This document shows positions 62,851-64,000 of a DNA stretch of 64,000 bases, piece by piece. How positions within the stretch are numbered: position 1 is the stretch's first letter; every line of letters starts with the position of its first letter. Position numbers and translations under genes: made by a program. The notes below the pieces were generated by a model that saw only the letters and a list, made by a program, of their open reading frames with translations, ran no database searches and had not been told where the DNA came from. Source of the stretch: Dyadobacter sp. CECT 9275 (lineage in GTDB: Bacteria > Bacteroidota > Bacteroidia > Cytophagales > Spirosomataceae); assembly GCF_907164905.1 (NCBI RefSeq), contig NZ_CAJRAF010000002.1, positions 2,914,001 to 2,978,000 of the forward strand, read 5' to 3'.

Positions 62851-64000
62851 CGGAATCTATTAGCAAAGAGACCATATTCAGGCTCCTTTTCCTGAATATT
62901 GCCCTGGTCATAGTAGGCTATGCACTGGGAGTACTAACCGGCAAAGCGAGCGTAGGCGTCATGCGGATTTTCAAGTACCTGGTCCTTCTGCTCTGCATTC
63001 TTCAGCTGTTTTCCCTTAAAAATATATTTTTAGATCTGATCACCAGGTATTCTCAGGGGGTTATATTACTCGCTGTAACTGTCCTTGCCTGTGCCGTCTT
63101 CACCCCAAATCCAGCCCTCTCAGCCGCTCTGGCTTTAACATTTTCGGTCCCCTTTTTATATATCGTTTTTGCAGTGAGCTACCTCCTGATAAAATACCCG
63201 GTGGCCTACGTCCTGAACTCGTTTCTTAGTATCATTAACTGGGTTTACATGCTTCCCATTGTGAGTTTTTTTATCACAGGTGGCAGCCTTACCGACACCA
63301 ATATCTATTACGTATCAGGAGAAAATGAGGATTCGGCCTTTGTATCAAACCACTACGGGTGGTCCGGGACCATTTTTCTGATTACCGGGATAGATCTGCT
63401 CAGAAACACAAAACTTCCGTACTGGCGTAAAATCTTACTGATCATTTTCGGCGTGATCTCCCTGTACATTGTGCTTATTTCAGGCAACAGAACCTCCTGG
63501 CTCAGCCTCTTACTTGTCTCTATGGTATTTCTTTTCCGATACCAAAGCATTCCGCTTTTATACAAGTGCCTTCTTTTGACTATTCCTGTTATGCTTGTTT
63601 TATTCTTGCTGGCCGACTCCAAATCAGCCCTGAACAACCGGTTCAAAAAAACAGAAGGGCAAGCCAAAAAAGGAGAGGCCAGGGTAAGGGTGTCAGCCAA
63701 AATGATCAGTCATTTCAGCAAAAATCCTGCATTGTTTGTGACAGGTATAGGGATGTTCAACAAATCCGAAATAAAAAAGATAATTAACTGGTCGGGGTAC
63801 CACAATTCCTATTTCGAGGTTCTTTTTGGAGCAGGACTACCGGTTTTTCTCTTTTTCGTTTACCTCCTGCTGGTAAGGCCCGCCTGGAACTACATCCGGT
63901 ATTTCTCACAGCACTATCTCTTTCTGCCTCCTTTTTTAATTATCCCGTATTTTGAAAGTAATCTCACAGGAGGGCAATTTCTATTCTTTCCCTGGTTTAT
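62847..64000 (+). CDS. O-antigen ligase/polymerase (Wzy-like) membrane protein, 3' end beyond window
   Basis: 384 codons are visible, open at the window edge. The protein starts MTESISKETIFRLLFLNIAL and has about ten membrane segments. The periplasmic loop region includes SGNRTSWLSLLLVSMVFLFR, the Wzy_C/O-antigen-ligase-type segment, and NWSGYHNSYFEVLFGAGLP, whose His is in the usual place for these enzymes. It may polymerise repeat units or ligate the glycan to lipid A core; the sequence alone does not separate the two. It is coupled to the preceding GT4 gene. Confidence 0.87.
   Translation, partial: MTESISKETIFRLLFLNIALVIVGYALGVLTGKASVGVMRIFKYLVLLLCILQLFSLKNIFLDLITRYSQGVILLAVTVLACAVFTPNPALSAALALTFSVPFLYIVFAVSYLLIKYPVAYVLNSFLSIINWVYMLPIVSFFITGGSLTDTNIYYVSGENEDSAFVSNHYGWSGTIFLITGIDLLRNTKLPYWRKILLIIFGVISLYIVLISGNRTSWLSLLLVSMVFLFRYQSIPLLYKCLLLTIPVMLVLFLLADSKSALNNRFKKTEGQAKKGEARVRVSAKMISHFSKNPALFVTGIGMFNKSEIKKIINWSGYHNSYFEVLFGAGLPVFLFFVYLLLVRPAWNYIRYFSQHYLFLPPFLIIPYFESNLTGGQFLFFPWF

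Noticed and set aside
1..64000. CRISPR arrays, cas genes, prophage or integrative-element core genes
   Set aside because: No regularly spaced direct repeats, integrase, phage structural or conjugation genes were seen.

Overview
The window looks like a chromosomal segment of a Cytophagales-type Bacteroidota, probably Dyadobacter or a close relative. This rests on paired SusC/SusD genes behind ECF sigma/FecR regulators, promoters of the TTTG-N19/20-TAnnTTTG type, a Bacteroidota-style Tgt, an ISAon1-type insertion sequence and DUF6428/ACR3/ArsO arsenic genes. The genus is inferred; no marker gene was compared by search.

Region 1 (1-21.2 kb, almost all minus strand) holds two sigma -> FecR -> SusC -> SusD nutrient-uptake modules. 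The first (6266 down to 1) has a SusC gene broken by an internal deletion plus frameshift, and its SusD gene runs off the window. The second (21172 down to 11745) is intact and carries two more lipoprotein genes (DUF5000-type and DUF4998-type), followed by an ECF sigma gene with no FecR of its own. Between the modules lie a DoxX-like membrane protein, a RidA-family protein, a ClC chloride channel with CBS domains, and a LytTR response regulator preceded by what looks like the decayed 3' end of its histidine kinase.

Region 2 (21.5-25.95 kb, minus) is an arsenic-resistance operon: arsR, DUF6428, arsC, acr3, arsO and a metallophosphoesterase. Two similar dyad sequences overlap the promoters of arsR and of the DUF6428 gene and are good ArsR operator candidates.

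Region 3 (26.0-30.9 kb) is an accessory and scrap zone. It contains a frameshifted REP-associated (Y1) transposase remnant, a cluster of REP-like hairpins, a truncated DUF4265-like remnant, a two-gene winged-helix/AbiEii-type nucleotidyltransferase pair under a large palindromic operator, a transposase split by one nonsense codon, a complete ISAon1-type element with an 8-bp target duplication, a tRNA-Asn gene and a partial tRNA-like copy beside it.

Region 4 (30.9-35.9 kb) is housekeeping: a small unknown protein, rsmG, a membrane glycosyltransferase, tgt and an OmpA-family outer-membrane protein.

Region 5 (36.1 kb to the end, all plus) is a large surface-polysaccharide locus. It starts with glf, a Wza-like export lipoprotein, a CpsB-type phosphatase and a Wzc-like tyrosine kinase. 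Next comes a nonulosonic-acid cassette (synthase, CMP-transferase, Gfo/Idh/MocA dehydrogenase, SDR, KdsC-like phosphatase), then a Wzm/Wzt ABC exporter. A long run of glycosyltransferases follows, with an FkbM methyltransferase, a GT11 fucosyltransferase, an acetyltransferase and WecB, and the window ends inside an O-antigen ligase/polymerase-like gene. Many neighbours overlap by about 4 bp (ATGA), which indicates translational coupling. The block at about 47.3-55.3 kb is visibly more AT-rich than the genes either side.
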